Positions 40,751 through 42,699 of a stretch of DNA of 42,699 nucleotides are shown piece after piece. Below the pieces are notes generated by a model that did no database searches, was not told where the DNA came from, and saw nothing but the letters and a program-made list of their open reading frames with translations. Position numbers and translations under genes: made by a program. The first letter of the stretch is position 1. Each line of letters starts with the position of its first letter. The stretch comes from Bacteroidales bacterium (GTDB lineage Bacteria > Bacteroidota > Bacteroidia > Bacteroidales > Bacteroidaceae), in the NCBI GenBank assembly GCA_004556745.1, contig SFFY01000023.1, forward strand, positions 1-42,699, read 5' to 3'.

Positions 40751-42349
40751 ATGGCGAAAGTTTACATGAACCAAATGCAGCGCGAAGCAGCACTTTACCG
40801 TGCGAACAAGACAATCATCTGCGCAGGGCGCGGAACGGGAAAAGGCTTGCTCCACGCTGCCGTGCAGCTTGAGAACTTCCAACTCATGCCGCGCTCGACG
40901 ACCGCGTTTGTCGTACCTAACGCCAAACGCGGACTTACCAACACGCTGCCTTCCATGTTCCACCATTGGGAGAACTGGGGCTATAAGCGCGGAGTGCATT
41001 GGGTGGTGGGTCAGAAGCCGCCGAGGCAACTCGGCTGGCCCGACCCAATTTTTAAGCCGGAAAACTATGAGAACATCATTTCGTTCTATACAGGTGCTGT
41101 TGGGCAAATTATATCGCAAGACAGAAAGGGCACGTCAAACTCTAAGTCGTTTGACTACATCGACATTGACGAGGCAAAATATGTGGACTTCGCCCAGCTT
41201 AAATCTGAAACGTTGCCCGCCAACCGCGGGCAGGTGCGTGAGTTCGGACACTTGCCTTTTCATCACGGCATGTTGGTGACAAGCGACATGCCCGTGACAA
41301 AGAAAGGCTCCTGGTTCTTGTCCTACGAAAAGGACTGCGACCCGGAGACGCTCGCCTGCATACGTGCCCTGCTCGCGGAGCAGTGGCACATACGCGAACT
41401 GCTTGCCACGCAGCCAACGGCTTACCTTAAAAGCAAGTTGCGCGAAATAGGGAAGATGCTCACGCAGCTACGCCGCAACGCTACTTTCTTCGGCCGCTAT
41501 TCTTCGCTGGTCAATATCGAGGTGCTCGGCGAGGCGTGGTTCCGTCAGATGAAGCGCGACCTGCCTGCGGCAGAGTTCCGCACTTCTATCCTCTGCCTGC
41601 CGATTGATATTGTACAGGACGGCTTCTATTCTTCGATGAAGTCGTCGCATAGGTACAACTCAACTGACTTCCATTATCTGGACAGCCTCGGCTACGATGT
41701 GGAGAAACTAAGTCAAGTGGATTGCCGCATGGACGGCGACCTTCAGCCCGACCGCCCGCTTTGCATAGCGTTCGACTTTAACTCGAACATCAACTGCCTC
41801 GCCGTCGGTCAGACGGACGAGGTGCGGCACAGGTTGAATGTGGTAAAGTCGTTTTTCGTCAAGTACGGGCGCAAGCTGCCCGACCTGGTGGACGACTTCT
41901 GCCACTATTACCATTATTTCAAAAACAAGGAAGTCATCTTCTATTTCGACACCACCGCGCTCGGAAGCAACTACGCTGTGAACAGCGAAGACTTCCGCTG
42001 GGTGGTGATTCATCAGCTCGAACTCCACGGCTGGCGCGTTGTGCCGGTGCACATCGGCCGCCCGATGGGACACCTCGAAAAGCAGTTGCTCATCAATCGC
42101 GGCTTCGACGGAAGAGCGCGGCTTATGCCGTTCTTCAACGAGCAGAACAACGAAAGCCTGCTTATCTCCGTGCAAACCGCCGGCATCTACAACGGGCACA
42201 AGGATAAACGCCTGGAGAAAACACCAGAGACCGACGAGAGCAAGTTGGAGGAACGCACGGACTTCTCCGATGCTTTCGATACGCTATATATCGGTTGCGA
42301 ACGGTTTCCGCAAGACGCTACTGTCTTGCCTATCACTTCGGATTTCTAA
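40751..42349 (+). CDS. Phage terminase large subunit
   Basis: The 532-residue DNA-packaging motor has an N-terminal ATPase with Walker A GRGTGKG (26-32) and Walker B YIDIDEA (D138, D140, E141). The C-terminal RNase H-like nuclease has acidic residues D342 (AFDFNS), D400 (FYFDTT) and D507 (DFSDAFD). These drive genome translocation and concatemer cutting. Length is normal for the class. It is followed at once by a terminator instead of a portal gene, which is unusual. Confidence 0.93.
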   Translation: MAKVYMNQMQREAALYRANKTIICAGRGTGKGLLHAAVQLENFQLMPRSTTAFVVPNAKRGLTNTLPSMFHHWENWGYKRGVHWVVGQKPPRQLGWPDPIFKPENYENIISFYTGAVGQIISQDRKGTSNSKSFDYIDIDEAKYVDFAQLKSETLPANRGQVREFGHLPFHHGMLVTSDMPVTKKGSWFLSYEKDCDPETLACIRALLAEQWHIRELLATQPTAYLKSKLREIGKMLTQLRRNATFFGRYSSLVNIEVLGEAWFRQMKRDLPAAEFRTSILCLPIDIVQDGFYSSMKSSHRYNSTDFHYLDSLGYDVEKLSQVDCRMDGDLQPDRPLCIAFDFNSNINCLAVGQTDEVRHRLNVVKSFFVKYGRKLPDLVDDFCHYYHYFKNKEVIFYFDTTALGSNYAVNSEDFRWVVIHQLELHGWRVVPVHIGRPMGHLEKQLLINRGFDGRARLMPFFNEQNNESLLISVQTAGIYNGHKDKRLEKTPETDESKLEERTDFSDAFDTLYIGCERFPQDATVLPITSDF

Positions 42350-42353
42350 GTTT

Positions 42354-42398
42354 AAGCGCAGAGAGACTGACGGCGGTCAGACACTCTGCGCTTTTTTT
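42354..42398 (+). terminator. Terminator after terL
   Basis: AAGCGCAGAG and CTCTGCGCTT form the outer stem, with an inner CTGAC-GGCG-GTCAG stem, followed by T7. It begins five bases after the terL stop. Confidence 0.88.
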
Positions 42399-42408
42399 AT
42401 AAATAGGA

Positions 42409-42624
42409 GTGCACGACGATTGGCTGCCGCTATAGCTTTCGCCGCTCGCTGCTCCGGCCATCGCAGAGGCTTGTACAAAGGCGGGAAACAAATTGCGCCG
42501 TGCTCAACGTGGTTTCCGCTCCTGCGCAATACGTTTCTTAATCCGCCTTTTTATGTACTTACGCCACTGCGACTGCCTGCGCCGCTTCACGCTACCGCCA
42601 CCGCTATCGCCAATCAACGTGCAC
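42409..42624. repeat. Large imperfect inverted repeat after terL
   Basis: Outer arms GTGCACGACGATTGGC (42409-42424) and GCCAATCAACGTGCAC (42609-42624) match 14 of 16. Inner arms (42473-42498 and 42524-42558) share GTAC...AAAGGCGG and GAAAC..ATTGCGC. A middle block also shares TCGCAG.GGC. No open frame of useful length lies in 42350-42699. The rest of the window end is GC-rich with repeated CGCTCCGCTC-type units. Confidence 0.72.
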
Positions 42625-42699
42625 CCGTCTGCCCAGCGCACTCCGCTCCGCTCTATGCGCGGAAAGGCTGCTCCCTTTGCTCCGCGCCGGGAGTTCGGT

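Overview
The window is chromosomal DNA from a member of the Bacteroidales, most likely a Prevotellaceae-like species, with the early end of a prophage at its right side. Four things point there. The ATP synthase operon has the order atpD-atpC-(small membrane gene)-atpB-E-F-H-A-G. Promoters fit the Bacteroidota consensus TTTG-N19-TAnnTTTG (for example 32230-32260, 33470-33500 and 35117-35147). Several genes belong to Bacteroidetes-typical families: PorT, DUF4270 lipoprotein, a short GT5-only glycogen synthase and an S16 protein with a long Ala/Lys/Glu tail. A secreted esterase ends in the YDLQGRRV...GIYI type of C-terminus. No rRNA, IS element or CRISPR array was seen.

Layout. 190-1838 (-): two cytochrome c maturation genes (ccsA, resB-like). 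2436-10329 (+): the complete F1Fo ATP synthase operon, ending at a strong terminator. 10400-13455 (-): rpsP, then thiE and thiC. 13647-15676 (+): secreted esterase and ogt, converging on thiD (15624-16502, -). 16960-23221 (-): dnaE, a DUF4270 lipoprotein and a glycogen synthase domain. 23677-26647 (+): panC, panD and a GH20 hexosaminidase. 27118-29661 (-): small conserved ORF, PorT-like barrel and LysM/periplasmic-binding protein. 29887-32123 (+): a PD40-like protein and a nucleoside phosphorylase. 32289-32725: a Gly-Leu-Leu-Gly tRNA operon with its own promoter and terminator. 32796-33422: unknown gene. 33517-33591: tRNA-Arg(TCT).

From about 33.7 kb rightward the content is phage-like. There is a membrane-anchored PD-(D/E)XK nuclease candidate (-), a CI-like repressor (-), an operator/promoter, an early regulator-like gene, a 1077-aa CHC2/TOPRIM primase-helicase, four small ORFs, an origin-like array of TGTAGGCA octamers, an unknown gene in the small-terminase position and a large terminase. 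After terL comes a terminator and a ~216-bp imperfect inverted repeat. No integrase lies inside the window, so the element runs off the right edge.

The most unusual property of the chromosomal part is its intergenic DNA. At least six families of folded repeats lie between genes, several inside operons. The best is a four-unit array of 17-bp near-palindromes with a 21-bp period, present at 2039-2118 and, inverted, at 26865-26944. The same variant unit is kept at the same place in both copies. In the prophage, the best candidates for new biology are the octamer origin array (39938-40148), the terminator/antiterminator pair before the nuclease gene (34413-34512), and the palindromic region after terL.
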